Source: Lumbricus terrestris (taxonomy: Eukaryota > Annelida > Clitellata > Crassiclitellata > Lumbricidae). Taken from it: a stretch of DNA of 64,000 bases. This document shows positions 34,388-48,300 of the stretch, in pieces. Each line of letters starts with the position of its first letter. Positions within the stretch are counted from its first letter, which is position 1. Below the pieces are notes generated by a model. It saw only the letters and a program-made list of their open reading frames with translations, had not been told where the DNA came from and made no database searches. The stretch spans positions 2,352,841 to 2,416,840 of the forward strand of contig OX457040.1 in NCBI GenBank assembly GCA_949752735.1, read 5' to 3'. The position numbers and the translations under genes are program-made.

Positions 34388-34690
34388 CAGCGGCGCCCGC
34401 AGGATTTTTTTCTTGTACGCACAGAAATTTTCGATGGAGGGGCGAACAGGGAAAAATGTTCGTTAGGCCGCCGAAAAAACTGATCAACCTAGAATTTCCC
34501 CAAAACATACCTTTTCTATCCGCCAAAAAAACTGATGACCTTTTTTTTTTTTTTTTAGTCATCAACCTAGAATTTCCCAAAAACATACCTTTTGGGTCAT
34601 CGCGCTGTACGCACTTACCTATGTGCGTACGTCTGTGGGCGCCGCTGCTGTACGCACTTGCGTAAGTGCGTACGCCTGCGGGCGCCCCTG
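34388..34690. mobile_element. Short hAT MITE (303 bp)
   Basis: Ends CAGCGGCGCCCGCAGG / CCTGCGGGCGCCCCTG (15 of 16 inverse) with an 8-bp duplication CATCACAT on both sides. The duplication lies in a CATCA repeat, so its exact register is uncertain. Inside are two copies of ATCAACCTAGAATTTCCC and ACTGATGACC followed by a T tract. Confidence 0.7.
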
Positions 34691-35349
34691 CATCACATCA
34701 CATCACATTAGCCTACAACTCTTCTCCAGAAGTCAGTCTACAGTGATAAAGCGAACTTAAAATGAGATGACCCTAGTTGCACCAAAGCTTAGAAGATCGT
34801 GCTTGATGTCTTAGTTTTTGCCGTTTTTGACCTACTAAGCGTTCTATTCAATATTATTGTAGCCACTTCAACAGATCAACAGTCAATTAGGCCTACTACA
34901 AGCTACGGCAAATGCATTTCAGAATCACTGAATGATCCGGCCTTCACTTGACAAACTTCTCTCTCGACATCAATGAAAATCAATAATGGTGACCAATATC
35001 TAAGGTTCAACACAGCTGCAATATAAGCCTACTATACATGTCATGTAGACCTATAATGTTGAGGTCACTGATCAGTGCAATATCTCACGATGTAATCTCA
35101 CATAAAGTTCTCAAGAGCATGTCAGCCAGATAAGTCTAAGATTTAGGGCCCTGACTTAGCATAGGCCAACATGTAGGCCTACATCAACGTAAGCCCTATT
35201 CTGCTTTTGCAGCATCGTGTTGGTTGAATTTCTTGGAGCGTCAGGTTGTGGTAAAATACAAAATTATTAGTCATAGCAAGTAAATTTTATGATAATTTAT
35301 TCTTCTACGATTAAAACCCTAATAAAGGTTTACTCGTTAATGAGGGACA

Positions 35350-35565
35350 TCAACTGGTTCTTCTTTAGGTTCTCTGCCAAGTGGCAGGTCCAAACGTCCA
35401 ATGACTCCATCTTTCACGCTGTTGTGCCATGTCCATAAGTTCTCTGTAACCCTTCTCCATCATCCCATCCAGCAGTTTTTGTCTAGGTCTTCCTCTGCAC
35501 CTTTCCCCCTCCAATCTTCCTTCAATTATTTCTTTCTGCAGTGAGTTTAAACTGGTTAGATTAGA
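35350..35565 (-). mobile_element. LINE fragment, C-terminal end
   Basis: The minus strand encodes RGRPRQKLLDGMMEKGYREL with MDMAQQRERWSHWTFGP, the typical last residues of endonuclease-reverse transcriptase ORFs of RTE/jockey-type elements, then a stop. 5'-truncated, about 200 bp. Apart from this, 34691-36327 shows no exon. The acceptor-like CCTTTGCAG at 36277-36285 may mark a 5'-UTR exon boundary of the SLC5 gene. Confidence 0.55.
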
Positions 35566-36327
35566 AAATCACAGGATTATACACAATACATAATAGGCCA
35601 ACATATTAGTAACCAAATGCAATTGAATAGTTTTATGATGGAAATAGTTAAATGAAAACGGCGTCCAACTGAAATCAGCTAAATCAGAGAGGCAAGAATG
35701 TTTTGCCACCAGCTCTAACCTATCGGTGGTTTGTGGACTTTTTCTATTCAAGGTTCCCTTAATCCTAAATGCACCCAACCTCAGAGGATGCGCCAGACAT
35801 AATTTTGAAACCAGGGCGTAGACAGGTTTGTTATAATAACTAGCCAGCGCAGGAAATGAGTTTTTAGTAGGTCAAGGCGTAAGCTTACTCCAAACTCCAA
35901 AGTCCAAATAATAATTCAGCAGAGCAAAAAGTCTGGCAGCCTTGTAGCAGAGCATCGAATAAGGCAACGGTTTTTTTAGCAGATGTTCTTGCTCCAGGCT
36001 TTCTCCTGCTGTAGCGCCGCTCACAACTGCATCGCAAATCGGATTCTTCCTTATATCGACTGAACCGGAATCTCTAGTGTAAAAACCGCAGTTACAGTAA
36101 GTCTTAGTAGCAATAATAATAATAATAATTAATTGCAGTGATCCAAGCTTACATTCTCCGTTTTCTCAACGGTGGCAGAGATGAAAATGTAAAATTCACG
36201 GAGAAGATTCACAAATAAATGCTTCGTATTAGCCGTTTATGATCGACCTTGGATATGTTCTTATGTTCTTATGTTCCTTTGCAGAAATTCTCTCGTTCTT
36301 GCTCTTTGAGTTCATCACTTCGTACCT

Positions 36328-39300
36328 ATGGATAGCTTGTCATGGCCGGATTACCTGATCCTAGTGGCGTTTCTCGTCATCTCAGTAGGGATCGGTGTCT
36401 ACCACTCACTAACAGGTGGTAGACAGAAGACAACATCTGAGTTCATCATGGCAAACCGTTCTCTGAAGGTCATTCCGACGGCCTTGTCTCTTCTGGTCTC
36501 CTTCCAATCTGCAATCCTGATACTTGGGGTGACAGCGGAGATGTACAGCTATGGTTCGCTGTATCTTCTGTTGATGGCAATCTCATTTGTGCCGGCTGTC
36601 TTTCTCGTGATGCAGGTGGCCATTCCGTGGTTGTACCCGTTGAAATTGGTCAGCGTTAACGAGGTCAGTTCTACAATGTCTTTACGAGATAGTATTATTT
36701 TCAGGACGAAACAAATCTTTTGGAAATACAATCATCGCAAATGGAAAGTTACTGTGTTTGAGTTTTTCAGGGCTAAGTGACTGGAGGGTTGTTTGCCTAA
36801 TTAGCTTGAACTCCGCATGAGTGTATTAACTTTGGGTCTTGAAATTCCATGTGGGCTTAGTAAATTTACTTCGTATGTCAGTATATGCCCTACATTGATC
36901 ATACAACGCATTGGTAGTACTTTCATTCACATGTACAGACTGTAAAATTTTACGAAAAACTGTGTGTGTTTCTAGTACTTGGAACGTCGTTTCCATTCGA
37001 AACTTGTAAGAATACTCGCAGGATCCATCTCAATCCTCTCAGCGGTAAATTTCAATGAAAATAATTGTGATTTTATGTGTATCATATCTGTAAGGCAGTC
37101 CTAAGTGGCTGGGGCTTTAATTGCCGGCTGTTTAAAAAACATTGCTGGTGAATTAATTTAGATTTTTCAAATTCAACTTAAAGACCTAATTTTTAAACTT
37201 ACAGTTTTAGCCTATGTTATTGTCCACCAAACATTTCTATAGCCATTCTGACGAGCTAAGGTAGTAATTGTTTGAGATGTCCATCATATATCAATAGAGT
37301 GACTTTAAAGTCAAGCAAACGTGACAACGCAATAAGTTTTGTGTCTGTTTCCAATAGATTGTTTACATGGGGACAGCAATGTACGCTCCTTCAGCAGCTT
37401 TACAAGCAGGTTCGTTGACAATTTGATGTGCTAGAATTTAAAGGCCTACATGTCTTCATGCGATATAGTTGCCGAACATATTTTGTGCTTTTATCGTTCT
37501 TGCAGGCTAATTTGTTGCTTAAATGCATGCTCGAGCAGCTCGTAAGTTTTAATTTCGGTGCGATTAAAAAGTCAGCACTTTAAACAAAATAAAAGAGAGC
37601 ACAACAAGATTAGCCTATGTTAAAATATGCAGCATTACCATAAGCTTAAAATAACAGTTTAGATTTCAGACTTTTTAATCAGTTCATTGGACCAATCACT
37701 AGAATAATGGTGCAATAAATATTTTCTACTTAAATAACGAGTAACACCTAAGATTAAAGAAAGAGCGATGCTGGGTATTTTATGGCACGTCTAGCTTTGC
37801 TAAATATAATTTATATAATTCATATATAATTTATATTAATTTATATAATTTAGATATAATTCATATTAATTTATTAAATCTCGTTCACTTGTTCATCTTT
37901 GACTTAGCAACTGGACTTCCGATTGTTTTCTCGATTCCCGTCATGGCTGTCGTTTCAGTGACATACACCTCTCTGGTGAGTAATAATTAATCATCGAGTT
38001 ACCGGCTCATTACTAAAACACCGAGAAGGAAACATTTCTAAGCATAATCAATTACATGTACGTGCATGACTTTACCAAGTGTATAAATTTATACTATGAA
38101 ATTCTACAAATATGCCTACTGGCTGCATTGATTGTTAATTCAGCGGATATGAACTTGATAATAATTGTGAATGGTGCAACTTCCAGATCATGTTTCAATC
38201 GAGACTATAATAATTATTATGTAGCAGCCTACCCCGACAGTTTTGGAGCAATAATAACTATTATACCTTTTTTTATTAAACCTTTTGTTCCTTTTCATTA
38301 ATTGTTTTGTCCATTAGTAAGAAATATCTTTTCCTTCTCTCATTTACTGTAGCTCTTCACTCCTGTGTCTTATGTATACCATTACAATAAAATTATAATC
38401 TTAATTGAAATCAACATTTCCCAGCGAAGTTGGGCTGGTGTGGTCTGTGTTGTTGCTTTACAGGGTGGAATGAGAGCCGTTATCTGGACAGACGTTTTCC
38501 AGAGCGTCATTATGTTCGGTGGATTGCTTGCAATTCTCATTAAGGTCAGTCGATGGAGCCCAAAATTAATGACCTCCGCAAAGTCCGGTATTTTGTATTT
38601 TTTGCATTACATCCCGCACTAGTGCTGGGAACATTGGGGGGGGTTACTCAATGGTTTGTGGCTTAGACCAGAGAAATCAGCTTTTGGTGGGTAGCCCATA
38701 CGCAGGACGGAAATGTATCTAAAGTTTAGACCAAAATGCCACCAAGTTGTTCACAGAGCAAACTGAATTGCACAGCGGATTCCAAAGTTTCGGACCTTCG
38801 ACCGATATTATATAGGCCTGATGTAATATCCTGCATTGCAAACATTGCTTATAGACTTATAGATTGATGCTGTGGTCAACGAAGCCGTGACTGAGTCTAC
38901 GACTCTACGTGTTTCTAAAACACTTCACATGACAGAATGCTTCTTTAAATTGCACCGTTTCAATTTGATTGAGCATGTGCATTTCATTCATTAATAATAT
39001 GTAAGGTTTAATTAAGCTTAACACCTTTCGTATCATTCTGTTTGTGCTTTGATATTCCGAATAAACTTAACCAGTTTGACGAGGTCAATTCTTTCATCAA
39101 GGTAACATCCAGTTAAATGTTGCCTAAAGTGATTATGCAATTTCCATAATCTCATTTAATCTTATATTTAGGATTTAATTCAGGAATAGGCTATTTTCGT
39201 CAACTTTTCTGCTGAAGAAAAGTAAATTTACCAACAGTTGGTTTGTCGCGAATCTACTATGAGTCGTCTGCCTGTCTGCTTGTGTTAAAATTAATACTGA

Positions 39301-42300
39301 CCGTCACCATGCTATTCTTGTAGGCCCTAATAGGCTTATATCTTTTGCACCATGTTGTATTATATGTATATCTGTTGATTTTAACAGGGTTTGGTGGTGC
39401 TTGGAGGATTCGCTAACGTCTTAGAATTGTGCTCACAATCTGGGCGACTGATCTGGGCTGAGTACGTTGCACAGTCTATAATGGTTATCATCTTATGTGA
39501 TTCAATGTTGTTCAATGTAGTGAAATGTGATATAGCCTAATTGAAAAAAATATTTCGTAATGTTTCACTATGATAATTTTATTATAAGAAACTGGGAACC
39601 TCTTATAAGTATAAGCTATCATGATCTTCGAGGAGTTTCACGTATAGGCCTACACGGACTGTGTGAGAACCTACCAAAGATGAAACTGCATAATATTATA
39701 CAAGCACGTTTTCGGTACGCTGAGAGCACCATACAATAGTGTGATATAAATACCTAAACATTTTGACACGTGAAAGAGACGAATTTCAAATTATGTAGAC
39801 ACCGATGCCACTTCGCTTTCCACAGATTGAACAGAATACAAACCGACTTACTATTCTAATCGCTCAAGGTAATACTTCATAAGCATAGTATTATTTTATC
39901 ATAATTATCTGTGTATTTAGCTGGAATCCTGATCCGACCGTACGACACACCTTCTGGGGATTTGTATGCGGCTATTCAATGAATTGGTTCACCATGTACG
40001 GCTTATCTCAGTCAGCCGTTCAGCGGTATTCAGCCACTAAGTCGCAGTCGCATGCCAAACTGTAAGTAAAACATGTAATTAATGTATCCAAAATACTTTA
40101 TAATTACATGCAAGATAATCTCCGTGATTTGGTCGTTTTTAACCAGTGTTTTCATATGCGTGGTTTTATAATAATTATCATATTATATGGTTTTGAATAC
40201 TTTTGATTATAATAATTAGCCTATGTGTAAGTTAGGTATAAGGTAGCCTACAAGGCTGAGTGCCAGGTCTCCTATGGAGAAAACTTTATTGCTAATAATC
40301 CATCTGAAATTGGACCTGCAATATCGGGTCTGGTAAGAAAATGAACCCTTGCTATCATCAGCTTGTTTCTGCCGTATATTTATGACTGTAAAGTTAAGCA
40401 CTTTGTTGACAAATTGGCGAGCAGTAGGCCTAATTAGCACCAAGGTCATCAAGTTTCTTACGTTTTGTTGATTTTGTGCATACAATTCTAATATTCAATC
40501 TTATTATATGGTACTGATTTATGCCTCCTAGGCAGGTTCACATGTATGACGATAATTCCTATACGTGTGAAATAAAAATTGTATAACATAGTAGGCCTAT
40601 CCAGAATCAGTCGCCATTGTGCAGAAATAAATCATAATTAATTTTGGCGTAGAAATATAGACTGCCTTGGTCCTACTGCTCGCCAATTTGAGCGCCTCTG
40701 AGGATTTCTCTTGAAGGGGCGCTATATAAATGTAAGATTACAATAACAATTACTTGGGGAATGCATAGCAAGAAATAGGCACAGAGTAGCTTAGTTACGA
40801 TGTTAAAAATAGCAAGATAACTATCGTCGTATTTCTTTCAAAATTGCGTGCACTATTACGCATGATGTTATTACTATAGAACCATTCTGCTAAACCTGCC
40901 AGCCTACTTGCTTCTGCATCTGATCGTCTGCTTCATTGGACTTGTCGTTGTCGCTTACTACACTTCCATTGGATGCGACCCTATGGCCAACCACGACATC
41001 ACCAACACCAATCAGGTTCAGTCATTTATAACAAATTCCATGGATCCACCAACAAATAATGCTATTATAATATTATTAAGTTTCGTGTTTGTCTACTTGG
41101 TAGTATGGAAGTGTCGAGACATGCTAGTTGCCGGTATAGGAACATTTGATTTCAAGTGTTGTGATAATTTGGCAGGGTGAAACCGCGAAGACACGTACGC
41201 TACTTGACGTAGGACCTATGATCGTACAGTTGATTAGATCATTAGACCTTTTATATTTGATGTCTGATTATAATGCGATACAAGTCAAGTGTCTTCAAGG
41301 TATCATAGACCGAAGTTGAAAGAGTTATGACGCTGACTAAATAATAATTATTATTAAAAGAACGGATTTAGGATAGTGAATGCCGCGTTCTAATTTGTTC
41401 TGTTTAAAGTTATGATGCCACATTGATTGATAATCGCCAGATCAATCAATCAATCAATCGATCAATCGATCAGTCAATCCTTCTTGCAATGCATTTTCAG
41501 ATGCTGCCTCGTTTCGTCTTGCAAATGTTTGCCTACGCTCCTGGCTTTGCAGGACTTTTTCTGGCAACTCTGTATGGAGGGGCTTTGAGGTTTGACATCT
41601 ATAATTATATCCATTCATCTACATATCTGTCTTTATATCTGTTTGTCTGTTTACATGTACATCTGCCAGGTAGGTCGGTCCGCCCGCCCGCCCGCCCGCC
41701 CGCCCGCCCGCCCGCCCACCCACCCACCCACCCATCCACCCACCCACCCATCCATTCATCCATCCATCCACCCACCCATCCATTCATCCATCCATCCACC
41801 CATCCATTCATCCATCCACCAATCCCCAGCCACCCACCATCCTATCCATCCTATCCATCCATCCATCTATCCATCCACCCATCCATTCATCACTCCATCC
41901 ACCCACCCATTCATCCATCCATCCACCCACCCATCCATTCATCCATCTACCCATTCCCCAACCACCCACCATCCTATCATCCATCCATCCATCCATCCAT
42001 CCATCCATCTATCTACCTATTTCGTGGAGGATGAGGTGTGAATAAAACAGAGAAGGTTGTAGAGATTTTAAAGATAAAGAGAGTATATAGAATTACAGTC
42101 AAACAGACAGAGTTGAAAGAAGACAATGATGCCATTGTTAGACAAAAGGAATTCGACAATTTCTGACTTGTTCCTTGTTTTGTGTGTATTGGTGTAGTTC
42201 CATCTCAACGTCGTTGAGTGGGTCAGCTGCTAATTGTTGGGAAGACATTCTGCAGTGGAAACTGACGCACTGGACGGAGTCACGGAAAGCTCTTCTCAAC

Positions 42301-45300
42301 CGACTTCTAGGTAATATTATCTATTCTATTAATCTATTCGATTATTCTATAACCTAGGTCCTATATGCTACTAGCCTATTCTATTGACCATACCTCTAAA
42401 AGTCGATGGTATGACGGATATAATTATTATTCAATAAGTACTGTAGACCTTCCGTTCTGAGCTGCTTGAACTCACCTATATCTTTTACGTCTCACGTGTT
42501 CAGATCTCTCTGACAAAATCGGTCCAAGCCAACATTGTCGCTTTTTATAATTATGTAATACATTTTTGTTTCATTCTTCAATTTAAATTTATTCATCAGC
42601 CTTTTTCGTGTTAGAGCTTTAATATGTCACATCGAAACTCTTGCCTATATATATGTAATGAGGAATCGGTCTATCTTTATGTTACATTTCCTTTGTTTGA
42701 ACTTATATGTAGCCTACGCTGCCCTGCGGCTACTGATCCTGCCGTACTTGCGCGCGTAATAAATTATTTTATGTAGATCTAATAATACTAATACTTCATG
42801 AATATTTATTGAATGATTGCAGTGGTTATGTTTGGCGTTGCTGCCACCGGATTGGCTTTTGTGGCATCGGTCGTTCCGGGTCCGATTACTCAGGTAGGGT
42901 TCTTTAATCGTCAGAATCGTTTTTTCGAACGTGATCGTGAACGGATGGATTCCAAAAATGAAGCAGAAGTGCAGAACAGTAACTGTTGTTGTCTAATAAG
43001 CTTACTTATTTAGAGAATATGCTAGGCTCAAAGTTTTGAACCAACTTTTTATATTGAAGCGGATCGATCCTACATTTTTTTTTTCTATCAGACAAATTGC
43101 TTAAGATCGATTGTTTTGAATATTGATACCCGGTACTGTGAATGCTGAAAAGATTATCGATTGATTGACCAATTGATTGATTGATTGAAAGTAAATTATG
43201 GACTTACAGGACAGCATATATCAAGCAGCGTCAATTGCAGAAACGTAAGACCCATCAATTATGATGCTATCCTATAGCCTACATGTGGTATTTATAGGCC
43301 TGGTATTGCGTTGTAGGCTAAATGAAAATAGGCCTATGCATTGATAACATTTTATATACGACATCTACATGTACATTCTACATGTATCTTTGGAGATTCC
43401 GTAATATTATGATAAATTATTTCCTTTGCATACTTAGGTCAGTATGTCGCTTACTGGTGCTGTCATGGGTCCAATCTACGGTCTGTTCATGCTGGGAGGT
43501 TTGAACCGATACGCCAATTGGAAGGTAGGTTCAACCAATACGAAGTATTATGTCTAGTGACATCTGTTTGCCAACACTACATGGCTGTTGGTCATATCTT
43601 CAAGGGTCCGGTAGAGTAATAGATAACACGCTGGCGTAGAGAGCCTGCAGACGAGTTCGCGCCCCGAAAGAGGGCGGACAGGCTCTGTAGGCTGCTATTA
43701 GCACCGAGTAGGCCTATTGCAGGCTGTCTGTTCTGTTAGTAGTTAAGATTTATGTATTCTGTCATCTGAGTTCCTGTAAATTGTTTCAACTGCATGGGTG
43801 TAGGCCTACACTGTAACCGGTTGCGTTCTGTCAACCGGATTGTCGACTAAACGAAAATTGTTATATAAACAGAAACCTTGGAGAGGGGACAAAACGGAAT
43901 TGAATGCATCAGACGGCATTAGATCGCAGTAAATCTTACTTCATTCAAATTTGACTCGATCTATTGTTTTAGTCTCTCTAGTGACGTTCTGTCTGTTTCA
44001 GGGCGCACTAATCGGCGCATCTGCGAGTCTTATCTGCAGCTTTTGGTTGATCATTGGAGCCTTCACTCTGCAACGAAGACATCCAACTTTTCCGCCTCTC
44101 AGCATCGATGGATGCGCGGCACCTGATAATTCAACCTTCTCCAACTATAATGACACGAATTCCAGTTTCTTCAACGAAACTTCGATTACTTCAACGATGG
44201 CGATGTACTCTCCTTCACACACAAATCAGACAATTGTGGTAACGTCATCTCTATTTTTAGACTATTTTTATAATTATTGCTGAAAGTCTGTTCAACCATC
44301 GATGCTATATTTTATTATTCAATTGATTTTTCTTGCAAAGTCCAAGTTCTTGACAAAGTCCTTTTATCAGGCGAGCAGCCGCGTGCTATACCCTAAGCCT
44401 ATAATCTGTTGCATAGAGAATCAAGTGAGTGACTAAGTGGTCTTTATTAGTAGGATTCAAAAGCTCATTCTTTGCAGCAACAATGCATTCATTGGCAAAG
44501 GTTGCACAATGTCAGTAGAACAAGATGTCGATGTAATATAACAAAGAACTCTAGAATGTCCGATTTATGTTCGGTTACATGTTGATCTATGATGTAATAA
44601 AAGACTACGAATGTTACTTCGGTTTAAAAATAGAAACTGGCGAGATCTTGGAACAAGCTCTAAGACAAGTAGACCTATCGCAATTATTTCATTTGTGCAC
44701 GAAGCGAATGATGACAGCTGGTATCCTATCAACAGGGCAAAATTCAAAAGGGCGCAATCAGAAGGGCGCAATCTAAAGGGCGAAAATCAAAAGAGCGCAT
44801 TGGTTTTAGAGCGCATGCTCAATAGGGCGAAAAGACAAATTATGTAAGATTGATCAAAAGAACGCAAGCAAACGAATTGAACGAAACGGCAACTTTAAGA
44901 AGTCGGTAAGTCAAAGGGCGCATGTTTTAAAAGATCAAATACAACCGAAAAGGGTAAATAAAGAGTGTGTTGAAAAGGCGAAGAGCAATCGAAGCCCACA
45001 TGACTAAAACGAAATGTTGAAAAAAAGAATTTGAAACGGCAAGCTAAAAGACGGAAGTTTCAAAAGATCAAAGGTATTTGCAATGAAACGGAGGGAATGG
45101 TGAATAATGCGCAGTGTTATAAAAGGCCCTTTCTTCTTAATTTGAACTCATTTCAGTCGAGTTTTGTAGACGTAGACTAGGCCTATGCATCTTGATTTTG
45201 TTTAGAAAATTGCTCGCTTAAGAAAAGTGTAGAATGACTTTAGAATTTATTAAGATCAGCTAGCTGCTGTAGGCTAACGACTTAATACTAATTAACGATG

Positions 45301-48300
45301 GATTCACATTTCGAATAAGTTCGAATATGACGATCATTTCTAGTAGCCTACATTACCGTAATTAATACTTTAGTATTTTGCGTCTTTAGAATAATATACC
45401 GTGATTAAAAAGTTTAACTTACCATGTTTCGTTCTTTGCTTCATATTATTTCTCTACTTTTAATTCCTTATTAATTACGCATACATTCGCCCTTTTGATT
45501 GCGCCCGTTTAAACATGAGCCCTTTTGATTGCGCCCGTTTAAACATGAGCCCTTTTGATTGCGCCCGTTTAAACATGCGCCCTTTTGATTGCGCCCTATA
45601 AACCGTGCGCTCTAAAAACAATGCGTTCTATTGATTTTCGCCCTTCTGATTGCGCCCTTTTGATTGCGCCCTTTTGAAATTCGCCCTGTTGATAGTGAAC
45701 CCTGACAGCTTTCCTATGTAGCAGCGCATGAAAGAACGGTAATTGAATTCAGATTGGTAGGCCTTAAAGTAAAGAAATTGAAGGCAAGATATATAGGCCT
45801 AATGAATTGAATTCGATGTCACTGACTCAAGCTCAAACATACGAGATATAAACTCAGAAAAGGCCTATCTGGTGGACTTATTTGGCCATTATTGTGTTTC
45901 CTTAACTTTACTAAGCAAATAAACTATACAATTGGCATCCAGTGTAAAAAAAATGCAATGGTTTAGATGAATGTTAGCTAATAAATTTTTGTTGTTAGGT
46001 TCCGCTGCACGGTTTGGAGAAATTCTATTCAATTTCATATCTCTGGTACAACTTATTATGGATGCTAGTCACGTTCATCGTTGGATCCATAGCATCTCTT
46101 CTTCTCAGTAAGATATGATTTACCATTTTCTAAACTTCCATTGACAACAATTTCGAACAATAAACTGTTGTTCTACTCCTTGGGTGCTGATCTGATAAAG
46201 CAGAGTCAGCAGTTCAGTAGCCTAGAACCTATAATTACTAGGGGAGAGTTGCTATGAATGGACCACTTTGGACAAACTCAAGTGTCCTGAACAAATGCTA
46301 CCAAATTTCTAAAAGGAAACGAGGCTATATGATGGACAAATATGTTAAGTATGCTCACAATCGGTAAAGGACAGAGAATATTGATGGATTTATGAGAAAT
46401 AACTAAACAAAACTGGAGCTCGAAACGGTCCAGTCAAGGCAACCTGTTTCCGAGAATGGACCACATGGTGTCCTTGACTGGACCAGTTGCCCTAAATGGA
46501 ACACTGTATTTCAAAGACCTTTAAAAGGTAATTCTGCTATTTAAAAACCGCTGGAAACGTTTAGGGACACTTACTGCCTAAAACCACGCAAGTAAACGCG
46601 TTTAAAACTGTCAAAATACCACAAAGTAGCAGAAATCAAATTAACCATATGACAAACCCGGCCATTGCCAGTTAGACATTTGTCAGAATCGCTAGTTACA
46701 AATATTAGATAGCTAATTACTATTAAATAGTTAAGCCTTTAATCAATAGGACTAGGCCTATACCTACTTAATATTGATTCAGTCCAAAACTTAACACTTA
46801 ATAGTTATATGAATCACACACAGTTAGCATAGAGGATTTTCTGCATAATAGGACTGATTATTATTCAAAGAAGCACAATATAACATTGCAAGTGCTGGTG
46901 TCCTTGAATGGACCATGCCAAAATATCGGTCCAATTCAGGAAACTTTTGGTGGTCCATTTCAGGCACAGGGACTACTTCTATTTAAACTACAATAGTTCA
47001 GCAAGCGTCAGTCTTTTAAAGTAAAACCACTCATTGTCGCTCGAACATGAAACATTCTTCTAATTAAAGGAAAGATGATTGCATGTTTAAAAACTTAACT
47101 AAAATGTCTACCCTCGTTGTTAGGGACTGCTAAAATTACATCAAATCTACACGAAATGAATTTTTGACGGCAATTTAATAAATATTCAGCATTCCGCAAA
47201 ACCGACTACAACGGTACGACTAATATTCAATTGCTCAAGAATACAGCAGTTGAAACCGTAGTTAAATTGGCATCTAGGGTGTGAAAAGGCTGTGGTCCAA
47301 TCAAGGCAACGGTCCGTTTACGGCAACTCTCCCCTATTGTTCTTACGGTTTGAACAATGCAAGCCATTTTCTGATTATTTACAAATTAATTTGATTTCAG
47401 TGCATATAAGTCTTCTACTCTTAGATTCCTACCTGAATATGTTCTATTGATTTATTGAGACTGTCAAAATAGTTTTATGTATTGACTGAGGACTCCACGG
47501 TTAATGTCATGGATCCTGTCGTTAACGGAACCCTATACTTTTGGCCAAAATGGCTCAATACTCAGCCTCTCGAATCTCTTGACTTACATGGGACATTGTT
47601 TGAAATTGTCAGGTTGTAGGCAAGCAGTAGTAAAAATTCCGACATTAAACGAACAATTTACTTAGGCCTACCCATGGATGCCAATCCAAAGGTCAAATAA
47701 TATTGTTCAATGTTTTCTTTTGTAACAGGAGACCGGTCGAAAGAGGAAAAAGTGGACGAGGAACTATTCATCAGCTTTAGACAATGTTTCCGATACGGTC
47801 GTAATTCTGAATCGGCTTCGAAGGTGAATTCCGATACAAGCTACGAAAAGGTAATTTTTCGTTCATCCTATGCTTATAATTGTCAACTTAGGTCTAGACA
47901 TTTGATCAACAAAATAACTACATTGCATAGGCTAATAAACTCTTTAGAGATGATAATATAGACTACACGACGTACACGCTCATATGCATGATATTAAGCT
48001 ACTTGGCATTCTGTTGAATTATTCACCAAGTGTTCATCTATTCTTAAGGCAACGTATGAACCTTAACCCTAAAAACACAACTTCCTTTATGGCGACATCT
48101 TGTTTCCGACCATTGTTTGTCCACAATCCATTGTTCTCTATAATAAAGCATCCTTCGTAAAACGTGTTCATCATTGTTTCCACCCGTGAGAAAATTCGAT
48201 TGTTAGGCTATGCTTTCAAGTGACTATCAACAACTTAACTAGTATAATAATTAGCAGTAATCTATGGAGATCAGCTTAACTCTTTGATCTTTACTTGATA

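Noticed and set aside
41423..42041. Long Pro/His/Ser-rich plus-strand frames and Trp/Gly-rich minus-strand frames
   Set aside because: They are translations of the CCAT/CCCA minisatellite in SLC5 intron 9; only 41501-41589 is coding, as exon 9.
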